DNA of 64,000 nt, from NCBI GenBank assembly GCA_000753575.1, contig JRFF01000022.1, positions 1 through 64,000 on the forward strand. The letters are read 5' to 3'. The notes beneath the pieces are model-generated. The model was not told where the DNA came from. It made no database searches and saw nothing but the letters and a program-made list of their open reading frames with translations. The position numbers and the translations under genes are program-made. Below, in pieces: positions 43,785 to 53,547 of the stretch. Within the stretch, counting starts at the first letter, position 1. Each line of letters begins with the position of its first letter. Origin of the DNA: Candidatus Izimoplasma sp. HR2. GTDB taxonomy: Bacteria; Bacillota_I; Bacilli_A; Izemoplasmatales; Izemoplasmataceae.

Positions 43785-43897
43785 TGATAACTACTATAAT
43801 TATCATTTGTGGAACCGCTATCATCTTTTGTCTATTTGTTGACTCTGACTTTTAAAAACAGTAAAATTAACATAACAAATATATGAAAGCGTTTTAA
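43785..43897 (+). promoter_or_regulatory. Promoter region of glucan surface operon: shared box, promoter, cre-like site
   Basis: AACCGCTATC (43813-43822) is 16 nt before TTGACT (43839-43844), which is 17 nt before TAAAAT (43862-43867): the same geometry as upstream of pulA. Just upstream is an inverted repeat, TGATAA/TTATCA (43785-43790 and 43800-43805), not seen at pulA. TGAAAGCGTTTTAA (43884-43897) downstream of the start site is cre-like. The remaining 43668-43784 shows nothing identifiable. Confidence 0.75.
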
Positions 43898-43920
43898 AAA
43901 AGAAAAAAGGAGAAATGATT

Positions 43921-46900
43921 ATGAGAAAGATTTTAAATTTATCACTAGTTTTTATATTGTCAATCATGGTGGTTGGGTTAGGCTTTGCTAATGTTGAAGC
44001 TGCAGCAACTACTGACGTGACAATAAATCTTCACATACATCAGATTGATGGTGATTATACTAACACCGGTTCTGGTGCATGGGATGGTGTAAAATGGAAT
44101 GAATGGACTTTCGAGTATGTTGGAGCATATGCAACTGTAACTCAAAGTACTGATGATTTTGGAAAATTAATTTCAATAGTTTATACAGCAGACCAAATTA
44201 ATTTGGTTGCTAATTCTATTGAGTTTAAACCTACTAGAAATACAGGTGTAGATGATGCTGCTAACTACTTAGCGCCAGGTAATGGGCAAGTAATGGGTGA
44301 CGTTACTTCATTAAAAGATGGTAGTGCAACTACATTAGACTTATATTACGTTGAAGGAGCAAGTGAATTTGTTGTTGGTGAAGACGGATTAGGTCTATTA
44401 TTTGTAGTATATGTTGATCCTTACATAGCTGCAGACGAAACTGTTTATGATGAATGGGAAATGTGGAGTTGGGATAACGGTACTGATGGTACTGCTGACT
44501 TACTAGAATTTAATCAAGACTTATCAATTAAGTCTGGAATTTACAATATTGAAGGTAGACTTGGAGTAATCAAAGTTGATGACGATGCTACCTTAGATAC
44601 TGGATTTAAATTCAGATTAGGTGAATGGGTTGAACAAACTGCAGCTTATTCATTTGATAATACTGATATAAGAGGAACTGGAGCAGCTGTTGTTCATGTA
44701 GAAAAAGGAGTAACTCCTTTATATGATGATGGTGCAGAATTTGGTACTGCAGTTCATGCTAGTTATGAAATACTTGCAGGAAATAAATTTATAGATCCTA
44801 CTTTCGAAATTGGAAGATATCTAGCTGGAACGATTATTAAAACTCCAACTGAAGTTTCTATTGAATTTTTTACTCCTAAAAATCCAATGGCATATGACGA
44901 ATCAAGATTTGTTTTACGTGATGTAGATGGTAACGTAGTTCCAGTGACTTCAGTTAATATTTCTACTGCTGGTTCACTGGGTGATTATACATCTGATGTT
45001 ACTTGTGCTGTAGGTGAAAATAAGTTTATATTATATGTTAAATCGGGATTAGATAATTCATATTTAGGTGTAGTTGGAACTGTTCAGGATTGGATTATTG
45101 GAGACGCGATTGTTTCTACTAAAGATGACGAAAATGGATTAGCTGTATTTGAAATATGTACCACTCTTGAATCGGGGAATTTCAAACTTATTTATGATGT
45201 AGATCAAGATGGCTTTGATAATGATGATATCGAACTTACTCAAATAGATCAAACATTTGCTTTTAATGGTGAAACTGAGGCAGTTTATTTGATTGAAATG
45301 TCAACTCAAGTTGGTTCTTTCACTCAAGAAGTATTCCCTGTAGCTCAAGAAAGACACGTTGTAGTATATGTTGATACTGCATTAGATCATACAAAACTTG
45401 GACTTGTTGGAGCTTTCCAAGGTTGGAATACTGACAATCAATTAATGTCAACTCAAGACGGTTCTGAAGGATATGCAGTGTTTGAATTTACTGTAATTGA
45501 TGCAACTGGTGATTTTGTTGTATTTTGGGATGATCCAGCTTTAAGTGGATGGGATGATAAAATATCTGGTAGCAACAACTTATCATTCGATATGGGTGAC
45601 AATATGTCAATTGTATTATTTGTTGATGCAACTACTGCAGGCGTTCAATTTACTGCAGAAGAAGTTGACTCTGAATCAACAATTGTTGTAGGGACATATA
45701 CTCAAGAAGTATTCCCCGCAGATGAACAAAGATATTTAGTTGTTTATATTGATTCTGCTTTAGATCACACTAAACTTGGTTTAGTTGGTGACTTCCAAGG
45801 ATGGGACGTTGCTAATCCAATAATGTCAACAATGGATGATGCTTATGGATATGCTATCTTTGAGGTTGCTATTACTGGCGCAACTGGTGAATTTACTGTT
45901 GTATGGGATGATTTATTAGATTTTGGTTGGGATGATAAAATTGCAGGAATAGATGGTAACCTAACATTTGATATGGGTGAAGATTTATCTATCGTACTAT
46001 TTATAGATGAATTAGAACCTGAGTCTGTACAAGTTTTATCTGATGATGCTTCAACTTCAAATTTAGATACGGTTCTTGTTTCGTTTACTTTAGAAGAAGC
46101 AAATGAACTTCAATTTAGTGAAGAATATTATGTTGAATATATAGATGCGTTAAATACTTTAACTCAAACATATATAGTTATACATGTTGATTCATTATTG
46201 GATCACTCGAAACTTGGTATAGTTGGTACTGTACAAGGTTGGGATATTGCTAATCCGATAATGTCAACAATAGATGATTCTCTAGGATATGCTGTTTTCG
46301 AAATAGCAATTAATGAGTCTGCTGGAGAATTTAAATTATTATATGATACAGATGGAGATGGTTTCTCTTGGGATAGTGATTTAGACCCAGAAGTAACTCC
46401 TGAAAATCAAGTTTTTGATGCTGGAGATAACGATTCTTTAATTCTATTTATTGATGCAAACGTTATAGATCCTTTAGTACCGGAAATTGAAGAAGTTATT
46501 GAAGGAATTATGGTTGGTACATTTACTCAAGAAGTTTTCCCTTCAATTGAAAAATATTTAGTTATACATGTTGAATCTGCATTAGATCATTCAAAAATAG
46601 GTATTGTTGGTTCTGTACAAGGATGGGATATTAATAATCCAATTATGTCTACAGGAGATGACTCTGAAGGATATGCAGTATTTGAAATAGTATTAAGTGG
46701 CTCAGCAGGAGAATTTGTTATTGTGTTTGATGCTGCAGAAGATTGGGACTGGGGAGACAAAATTGCTGGTATGAGTGGAAATTTATCATTTGATATGGGT
46801 AGCGATTTAACTTATGTATTATTCGCAGATCCAGCAACTGATTCACAAGCAGTTGAAGTAATTGATGGTACCGGAACTGTTGTTGGGACATTTACACAAA

Positions 46901-48585
46901 CAGTATTTCCGACTATTGAAAAATATTTTGTATTATATGTTAAAACTATTTTAGATCCTTCAAGACTTGGAGTTGTTGGAGATATCCAAGGATGGGATAT
47001 CGATAATCCAATAATGTCAACTCAAGTTGAGAACTTAAATGGATATGTTGTATTTGAACTTACAGTAAGTGGTAATACAGGAGAATTCAAAGTTTTATAT
47101 GACTTAAAAGGTGATGGATTCACATGGGATGCAGCTTTAGATCCTGCAATTACTTCAGCTAATCAAGCATTTGATTTAGGAGAAGAAGATACTATTGATT
47201 TATTTATTGATGAAATAGATCCTACAGTTATAGTTTTAACTGGTGATGCTGGAATAGAAGTTGGAACATTTACTCAAACTGTGTTTGCAGCTACTGCAAA
47301 TAAAGTTATATATTCAGAAATGTTAGAATTTGGTCTTTCAAATAATTTTGTTATAGGAGATGCAGTTGCCGGTACTGGTACTTATGCTATTACTGAAACT
47401 GAATTTGTAGTTGAATTTAGAAACTCTGCTCCATTTATGACTGATATTGTATTAGTTGATAGTTCTGAAACAGTTATAGCTGTTGAAGACATTGATTATA
47501 TTCATGGAGTTGGAGAATATACAGAATTAGTAAGTTGTACATCTATGCAAAGTAAATTAATTGTTTACTTAAATACTATGGATACAGAAATTACTGACTT
47601 ATCACAACTTGGATTAGTTGGTTCACTTCAAGGATGGAATCCATCAAATGGTATAAATCCTGTTGGAATGGATTCACTTGGAAATTACGTATTTGAAATT
47701 TGTTTATACTCTTCTAGTGAAGATGTAAATGAAACTACACAAGAATTTAAAATCCTATTTGATGCAGATGGAGACTTTGATTGGGGAGATGCTTCAATGA
47801 ATCCTGGTAATGTTAGTGTTGACATTGATCCTATCTCAACTATTTACTTAGAAGAAGGTAATGCAAATACAGATACTAAATATCAAGTATTTACATTATT
47901 AGAAGTTAACGCATTAAGTACTGATGAAACCTATCAACTAAGATTTACTGATACAAATGGATTCTTAGTATATATTGATTTAGAAATTGATAATATTGGA
48001 CCAGTTCTATATGATACAGTTAAAGCAGATGTAGAATTTAATGTTGAAAAAGGTTCTGATTTCGATATTATGGATTACTATAATATATTTGAATATATTG
48101 ATACAAGAGCAGGAAATATTGATTATGTTGTAACTTCAGATATTGATACTTCAGTAATGGGAGTTCAAACATTTACAGTTACAGCTACAGATTTATGGAT
48201 GAATGTATCAACATTCTCTGTAGACTTTACAGTAATTGATACTATAGCACCTGTGATTACTTTAAGTACAGCTCCAGAGTTAGAAGTTGGAGATACTGAA
48301 CCAGATTGGGCTACTTATGCTACTGCAAATGAAGGAACAATAGTTGTTGATTCTTCTCAAGTAGATATGAGCGTTGCTGGAACTTACTTTGTTAATTATA
48401 CTGCAACTGATAGTGAAGATAATGAATCTTCTGTAAGTTTAGAAGTTACTATTGACGCAGTTGAAGTGCCTGTAGAAGATACAACAGGATGTTTCGGTTC
48501 AATTGGAAATGGTAGTGCGTTTATTATATTCGGTATTGTTGCTGTATTAGGTGGAGCTGCATTGTTCTTCCTAAGAAGAGTTTAG
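43921..48585 (+). CDS. Giant anchored surface protein with seven glycan-binding-like repeats
   Basis: A 1554-aa protein. A signal peptide (about 1-28) is followed by a CBM41-like N-terminus (NLHIHQIDGDYTNTGSGAWDG) and a beta-rich region. Seven repeats follow, beginning near residues 368, 477, 603, 748, 876, 1000 and 1211, each like YVDTALDHTKLGLVGAFQGW, with VGTFTQEVFP linkers between several of them. Glu/Asp-rich beta-sandwich repeats with a GxxxGW core resemble starch-binding (SusE/CBM20/48-like) modules. Ig-like domains (about 1330-1500, DTIAPVITLS) precede the tail GCFGSIGNGSAFIIFG to RRV, a membrane/sorting-type C-terminus. It has no glycosidase motif, so it probably binds glucan for the pullulanase. 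The track ATG 43915 is only 2 nt from the SD; ATG 43921 is preferred. It is the first gene of a long operon. Confidence 0.85.
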   Translation: MRKILNLSLVFILSIMVVGLGFANVEAAATTDVTINLHIHQIDGDYTNTGSGAWDGVKWNEWTFEYVGAYATVTQSTDDFGKLISIVYTADQINLVANSIEFKPTRNTGVDDAANYLAPGNGQVMGDVTSLKDGSATTLDLYYVEGASEFVVGEDGLGLLFVVYVDPYIAADETVYDEWEMWSWDNGTDGTADLLEFNQDLSIKSGIYNIEGRLGVIKVDDDATLDTGFKFRLGEWVEQTAAYSFDNTDIRGTGAAVVHVEKGVTPLYDDGAEFGTAVHASYEILAGNKFIDPTFEIGRYLAGTIIKTPTEVSIEFFTPKNPMAYDESRFVLRDVDGNVVPVTSVNISTAGSLGDYTSDVTCAVGENKFILYVKSGLDNSYLGVVGTVQDWIIGDAIVSTKDDENGLAVFEICTTLESGNFKLIYDVDQDGFDNDDIELTQIDQTFAFNGETEAVYLIEMSTQVGSFTQEVFPVAQERHVVVYVDTALDHTKLGLVGAFQGWNTDNQLMSTQDGSEGYAVFEFTVIDATGDFVVFWDDPALSGWDDKISGSNNLSFDMGDNMSIVLFVDATTAGVQFTAEEVDSESTIVVGTYTQEVFPADEQRYLVVYIDSALDHTKLGLVGDFQGWDVANPIMSTMDDAYGYAIFEVAITGATGEFTVVWDDLLDFGWDDKIAGIDGNLTFDMGEDLSIVLFIDELEPESVQVLSDDASTSNLDTVLVSFTLEEANELQFSEEYYVEYIDALNTLTQTYIVIHVDSLLDHSKLGIVGTVQGWDIANPIMSTIDDSLGYAVFEIAINESAGEFKLLYDTDGDGFSWDSDLDPEVTPENQVFDAGDNDSLILFIDANVIDPLVPEIEEVIEGIMVGTFTQEVFPSIEKYLVIHVESALDHSKIGIVGSVQGWDINNPIMSTGDDSEGYAVFEIVLSGSAGEFVIVFDAAEDWDWGDKIAGMSGNLSFDMGSDLTYVLFADPATDSQAVEVIDGTGTVVGTFTQTVFPTIEKYFVLYVKTILDPSRLGVVGDIQGWDIDNPIMSTQVENLNGYVVFELTVSGNTGEFKVLYDLKGDGFTWDAALDPAITSANQAFDLGEEDTIDLFIDEIDPTVIVLTGDAGIEVGTFTQTVFAATANKVIYSEMLEFGLSNNFVIGDAVAGTGTYAITETEFVVEFRNSAPFMTDIVLVDSSETVIAVEDIDYIHGVGEYTELVSCTSMQSKLIVYLNTMDTEITDLSQLGLVGSLQGWNPSNGINPVGMDSLGNYVFEICLYSSSEDVNETTQEFKILFDADGDFDWGDASMNPGNVSVDIDPISTIYLEEGNANTDTKYQVFTLLEVNALSTDETYQLRFTDTNGFLVYIDLEIDNIGPVLYDTVKADVEFNVEKGSDFDIMDYYNIFEYIDTRAGNIDYVVTSDIDTSVMGVQTFTVTATDLWMNVSTFSVDFTVIDTIAPVITLSTAPELEVGDTEPDWATYATANEGTIVVDSSQVDMSVAGTYFVNYTATDSEDNESSVSLEVTIDAVEVPVEDTTGCFGSIGNGSAFIIFGIVAVLGGAALFFLRRV

Positions 48586-48603
48586 GAAATGGAGGCAAAT
48601 AAA

Positions 48604-50433
48604 ATGAAAAAAATACTATTAGTTATTGTTACTTTACTGTTAGCTGTTACTCTAGTAGGGTGTGGTGAAACAGCGAATGATATTGCACCTGCGATTACTG
48701 GAATTACTAACAACGGATTTATTGATGTTAAAATAGGTGATGAAACAGTTGATATAACTGGAATCACTGCACAAGACTACGCTGGAAACAATGTTGTAGT
48801 TAAAGTTACTGGTAATTTTAATTTAAATGCAATTGGAGAATATGCAATTGTATTAAGTGCAACTGATGTTGATGGATTAAGAACATCTTATGATATTACA
48901 TTAAATGTGTTAGCTCTTACTTGTGATGAAGATCCTACTCAAGATATTTGTAAAACAGATGTAGAGAGAGCACAAGAATTATATGAAGCAGAAGGAATTT
49001 ATAATGTAGATTTAGATGCTAACGGGACTCCTGATTGGCAAGAAGATACAATAGAATTATCAATAGGATTCAGTTATTATGGTCCTGTTAATGAAGAAAA
49101 TGCTGTTTGGTTAAACATTGTTGAATTCATGGCACAATATCCAAACATTACTGTAACTCGTGATGCATTATTCTCAGAAGGTTGGGAAAATGGAGATGAT
49201 GGTTTACTTACATTACAAGAAACTGCATTAAACGAAGGGAACTTACCTGAAATATTCTTTAACCCTAAAGGTGCAGAAACTTACGATAAAGGTATGACTT
49301 TAGATTTAAGCCCTTATATTAATACAGATGAAGAAGCTACATTCATTACTCCTAATGCATTATCAGGAATGATGACTTACGATAACCTTGAAATGTGGGG
49401 TATCCCATGGCAAGGTGTTGGACCTTTAGTAGCAGTTAACACTGGATTACTTGATACAATTGGTGTTACAATTCCTGGTTATGATTGGACTTACGCAGAA
49501 TATGAAGCTCTTCGTGATGAAGTTGGTGAATTAACTGATGCTGGTTCATGTATATTCCCTGGTGTTATTGATTTCTCATATTTTGGAGCTAACTATTTTG
49601 ATAGTGTTCCAAACGGGTATAGAGGATATAATACTGAAACACAAAGATTTGATTTTGCACAAGCTGTAGGTTATGGAGCATGGCTTGAAAGTGTTGCTTC
49701 AGAAGCTAAACAAGGTTGGCACTTCTGGGATTTAACAGAAAGTGATCGTGAAACTGTTTGTCCAGATATATCAGATTCATGGACTGATGGTGTACGTGCA
49801 GTAAATACTATTTATTTATGGGAATTTAATACTGCTATTAGTAGTATGGTAGATAAAAACTTTGAAGTTGATGTTTATCCTTACCCAGTAGCACCTGAAG
49901 GTGGACAAACTGCAACTTATACTTACCATGATTACTACAGTCTTTCTAAAGTATTAGAAGACGACAGAGTTAAAGCAGAAGCTGCATTCCAATTAGTTAA
50001 ATGGCTTACATATGGTGAAGATGGACTTGAAAGTAGATGGGATATGGTTTATGACGCAGATCCTGTAGATTTTACTGATGGAACATTATACTTAATGGAT
50101 TATATTCAAGGTTGGCCAATTACTAGTAATCCTGCAGTTATGGCTATGCATCCTCTTGTAAAAGGATTCGCTACTGACTCAGTATTAGCTAGATATAACT
50201 TTGATGCTTTCCAAAATGAAGCTTTCCAATATCAAATGTCAAACGCTAATCCGTATCCAAGACAGATTCCTGCCTTTGCATCGGTAGCAAATGATTTTGA
50301 ACCTTGGACTATGAAGGATCAAATGCTTGAAGAAAGTTTAAACTTTGGGGATATTGCTCAAGGTATACAAGATACATTAAACGCATCTATTGTTGAATAT
50401 TTACAAAACTACAATAGTGTAAATCAAGATTAA
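48604..50433 (+). CDS. Carbohydrate ABC transporter substrate-binding lipoprotein with Ig-like N-terminus
   Basis: Lipobox LVGC (C18) after a signal peptide gives a membrane-anchored binding protein of 609 aa. Residues about 30-105 form an Ig/cadherin-like domain (IGDETVDITGITAQDYAGN). A short acidic Cys linker (CDEDPTQDIC) follows, then a family 1 extracellular solute-binding domain (about 140-600) with ITVTRDALF, PEIFFNPKG, MWGIPWQGVGPLVAVNTGLL and aromatic residues suited to stacking sugars. The track start ATG 48589 is part of the SD; ATG 48604 after GGAGG is used. Maltodextrin is a likely ligand given the pullulanase and glucan-binding neighbours. A 16-bp hairpin separates it from the next gene. 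Confidence 0.87.
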   Translation: MKKILLVIVTLLLAVTLVGCGETANDIAPAITGITNNGFIDVKIGDETVDITGITAQDYAGNNVVVKVTGNFNLNAIGEYAIVLSATDVDGLRTSYDITLNVLALTCDEDPTQDICKTDVERAQELYEAEGIYNVDLDANGTPDWQEDTIELSIGFSYYGPVNEENAVWLNIVEFMAQYPNITVTRDALFSEGWENGDDGLLTLQETALNEGNLPEIFFNPKGAETYDKGMTLDLSPYINTDEEATFITPNALSGMMTYDNLEMWGIPWQGVGPLVAVNTGLLDTIGVTIPGYDWTYAEYEALRDEVGELTDAGSCIFPGVIDFSYFGANYFDSVPNGYRGYNTETQRFDFAQAVGYGAWLESVASEAKQGWHFWDLTESDRETVCPDISDSWTDGVRAVNTIYLWEFNTAISSMVDKNFEVDVYPYPVAPEGGQTATYTYHDYYSLSKVLEDDRVKAEAAFQLVKWLTYGEDGLESRWDMVYDADPVDFTDGTLYLMDYIQGWPITSNPAVMAMHPLVKGFATDSVLARYNFDAFQNEAFQYQMSNANPYPRQIPAFASVANDFEPWTMKDQMLEESLNFGDIAQGIQDTLNASIVEYLQNYNSVNQD

Positions 50434-50449
50434 TAAATAATTAAAAATG

Positions 50450-50486
50450 GCCAATAACTCTTCAATTATTTTGAAGAGTTATTGGC
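50450..50486 (+). other. Perfect 16-bp intra-operon hairpin
   Basis: GCCAATAACTCTTCAA (50450-50465) and its exact complement (50471-50486) enclose TTATT. Only TTATTAAT follows, so it is a poor terminator. It probably stabilises the upstream binding-protein mRNA or partially terminates, giving more binding protein than permease. Confidence 0.75.
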
Positions 50487-50513
50487 TTATTAATATTTAA
50501 TAGGGGTGATATT

Positions 50514-53500
50514 ATGATTAAAAAAATAATAATAACTACTCTATTACTTTCATTGATTTTCGGAGGAAGTATATTTTCGCATTTAAATGAAGTAGCACTT
50601 GCAAACGACGTTGAAGAAGAAATTGCAGGATTAAAATATGATAGTATTGTTGATACAACAAACGCATATTTAGAAGGCTATGATGAGAGTAGTAGTTACT
50701 ATGGTGTATATAATTATTGGCAAGGTCTAGCTATTCCTAGTCCGGTAGAAGTATATACAATTACAAGCACAGAAATTAGTGGAGGAGAAATAGTAGCTAT
50801 TAATGATAGTTTTGGCTATGATAGTTCAACAGTTAAAGCAATACCTGGTGAAACAATTACATTTACTGTAGATGTTTTAAACGAAGGGCTTTATGAGTTT
50901 TATGTTGAACACTATCTTGCTGATGAGACATTGCTAAGACCATCACTTTCAGTTTCAGTAAATGAACAAGTTCAATACAATGAAATGTATAATTTAGAGT
51001 TGCCATTAAAATGGGAATTAGATAGTGAAAAAACGTTTGATAGATTCGGTGATGAAATAACTCCAAACAGCTATTTATATCAAGAGTGGAGAAATATTGG
51101 TTTATCCGATCCTAACTACTTTTTTGTTGAGCCTATAAAAATCTTTTTAGGTGAAGGTGTAAACGAAGTTTCTATTTTAGTAAATGAAGGGTACATTTTA
51201 TTCGGAGAAATTACTATAGGTAATCTATATGATGAAGCTCCGACTTATTCCGAATATTTTAGTTCTGTCGGTAGTAACACAAAAGCAACTAGTTTGCTTA
51301 CTATAGCCGCAGAAAGCTATACATATGAAAGTAAACAAAACATTAGAGCTAAGTTCCAAAGAGATCCTAGCTTAACACCATATTCATATAAAAACCGTGT
51401 TTTAAATGTACTAGATCAAACATCATACCGTAAGAGTGGAGATAGTGTTACTTACGTATTTGAAGTTGTTGAATCTGGGCTTTATAACATTTCTTTGAAA
51501 TACCTACAAAGCGAAAATGAAGGTCTTGCTACGTCAAGACTTATTAAGATAGATGGAGAAGTTCCGTTTAAAGAATTAGAAAGTTATTCAATCCCCTATT
51601 CAAGAAAATGGGATAATGAGACTTTAAATAATAATGGAGAAGCTTTTGAATTTTATTTAAGTGCTGGTACACATACATTAGAATTAACTGCGGTTAACTC
51701 TAATGTTGATGATGTATACCATCAACTTGTTCAAGTGTTAAGTGATATTGATGACTTAGCTCGTGAAGTTAATAAAATTACTGGTGGATTAACTGATAGA
51801 TATAGAGATTATAAACTTGAAGTATATATACCAGGTATTAAAGAAGAATTAATAAGAATTAATGCTGAAATAGTCGATGCACAAAATCAATTGAGAGTAA
51901 TCTATAATACAGATGATCAATCAATTATTTCAGAACTTGATGTAGCTATTAAATATATGAATCAATTTATTGAAGATCCTGACGAAATACCTCCGTTTAA
52001 ATCTAGATTTAATATTGGAGATGGATCGATATACGGAAGAATTAATATTATATTGCCAACATTAATTGATAATCCATTACAACTGGATTCAATTTATATC
52101 CATGGGGAAAATATAAATTTACCTAAACCTAGCACAAATATATTTGTAAAATCGTGGGAAGGAATAAAAGCATTTGTTTATTCATTCTTTGATCCTAAAT
52201 ATAATGATGTAGCCGAGGTTGATGATGAAACTATAGAAATATGGGTTCGTAATTCAAGACTATATATTGAAGTAATGCAGAGAATGATTGATGAAGAATT
52301 TACACCAGAAACTGGAGTAAAAGTTCAATTGTCAGTTATGCCTGATGAAAATAAAATAGTGCTCGCAAATGCTGCGAATACTACACCTGACGCAGCAATG
52401 GGGCTTAGTGTAACTAGACCATTTGAGTTTGCGTTACGTGGAATCGTAACTGACTTAACAGAATTTGAAGGATTTAGTGAACTAGCTACTGAGTTTAATC
52501 CTAATAGTTTTATTCCGTTTGTTTATGAAGATGGAGTTTACTCTATTCCTGAAACTCAGGATGTTAAATTACTATTTTATAGAAAAGATATTTTAGAGTT
52601 CTTAGATGTAGAACCACCACAAACGTGGGATGAAATTATTAGTTTAATTCCTGTGATGCAGAAATATAATTATTATTTCTACACACCTCTTGGTGGAGAT
52701 AATGCTTTTAAAACTTTTGGAGAAACAACACCATTTATTTATCAACATGGTGGAGTTTTATATAACGAAACGGGAGATGAAACAATTATTAATGAAAATG
52801 GATCTTATGATGCATTTGAATTTATGACTGATTTATTTAGTGTTTATAATGTTCCAATTACAACTTCGAATTTCTTCCAAAAATTCCGTGATGGACAAGT
52901 TCCTATTGGTATTGGGGATGGAAATATGTATATTCAATTAAAATATGCAGCACCAGAATTAGCTGGGCAATGGGGAGTTTTACCAATCCCTGGTGTCGTT
53001 ACTGATAAAGATGCTGAGTCTTGTCATGTTGAACTAGATGATGAAGACCGTTGTATTGAAAGATGGGATCCTACTTATGGTACTAGTAGTATTATCTTTA
53101 GTGATTCAGATAAACAAGATTTAGCTTGGGAGTATTTTAAATGGTGGTTTAGTAAAGAAGTTCAAAGTGACTTTACTTATCAACTTCAATCACTTCTAGG
53201 TGATGAATTCTTACATATGACAGCAAACGTTGAAGCATTTAGAACCAGTGCTTGGCCTAGTGATTCTAAATATGAAGTACTAGAACAATGGCAATGGGTT
53301 AGAACTACAGGTAGAGTTCCTGGGGATTATTTACTTGAAAGAGAGCTAAGTAATGCTTGGAACAAAGTAGTTAATGACGGAGTTAATGCTAGAGTTGCGA
53401 TTGATGACGCTGTAATTATTATTAATAGAGAATTAAAAAGAAAATTAACCGAGTTTGGATATTATGAAAATGGAGTTATGGTTAAACCATATATAGTTCC

Positions 53501-53546
53501 TACTTCTGAAAATATTTATTTATGGCTTAGAGAAGGAGGATACTAA
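50514..53546 (+). CDS. Large ABC sugar-binding protein with N-terminal beta-sandwich domains
   Basis: A 1010-aa exported protein with a signal peptide (about 1-31, ending ALAND) but no lipobox Cys, unusual for a binding protein in a monoderm. Two beta-sandwich, carbohydrate-binding-like domains (about 95-240, with FTVDVLNEGLYEFYVEHY, and 270-400, with YVFEVVESGLYNISLKYL) are followed by a helical stretch (400-490). The C-terminal half (about 570-960) is an extracellular solute-binding domain: KVQLSVMPDENKIVLA, DAAMGLSVTRP, VYSIPETQDVKLLFYRKDIL. SD AGGGGTG. Permease genes follow within 2 and 5 nt. This long form next to Yip1-like and DUF5696-like genes is an arrangement I recall from other Bacillota, not checked. 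Confidence 0.82.
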   Translation: MIKKIIITTLLLSLIFGGSIFSHLNEVALANDVEEEIAGLKYDSIVDTTNAYLEGYDESSSYYGVYNYWQGLAIPSPVEVYTITSTEISGGEIVAINDSFGYDSSTVKAIPGETITFTVDVLNEGLYEFYVEHYLADETLLRPSLSVSVNEQVQYNEMYNLELPLKWELDSEKTFDRFGDEITPNSYLYQEWRNIGLSDPNYFFVEPIKIFLGEGVNEVSILVNEGYILFGEITIGNLYDEAPTYSEYFSSVGSNTKATSLLTIAAESYTYESKQNIRAKFQRDPSLTPYSYKNRVLNVLDQTSYRKSGDSVTYVFEVVESGLYNISLKYLQSENEGLATSRLIKIDGEVPFKELESYSIPYSRKWDNETLNNNGEAFEFYLSAGTHTLELTAVNSNVDDVYHQLVQVLSDIDDLAREVNKITGGLTDRYRDYKLEVYIPGIKEELIRINAEIVDAQNQLRVIYNTDDQSIISELDVAIKYMNQFIEDPDEIPPFKSRFNIGDGSIYGRINIILPTLIDNPLQLDSIYIHGENINLPKPSTNIFVKSWEGIKAFVYSFFDPKYNDVAEVDDETIEIWVRNSRLYIEVMQRMIDEEFTPETGVKVQLSVMPDENKIVLANAANTTPDAAMGLSVTRPFEFALRGIVTDLTEFEGFSELATEFNPNSFIPFVYEDGVYSIPETQDVKLLFYRKDILEFLDVEPPQTWDEIISLIPVMQKYNYYFYTPLGGDNAFKTFGETTPFIYQHGGVLYNETGDETIINENGSYDAFEFMTDLFSVYNVPITTSNFFQKFRDGQVPIGIGDGNMYIQLKYAAPELAGQWGVLPIPGVVTDKDAESCHVELDDEDRCIERWDPTYGTSSIIFSDSDKQDLAWEYFKWWFSKEVQSDFTYQLQSLLGDEFLHMTANVEAFRTSAWPSDSKYEVLEQWQWVRTTGRVPGDYLLERELSNAWNKVVNDGVNARVAIDDAVIIINRELKRKLTEFGYYENGVMVKPYIVPTSENIYLWLREGGY

Positions 53547-53547
53547 T

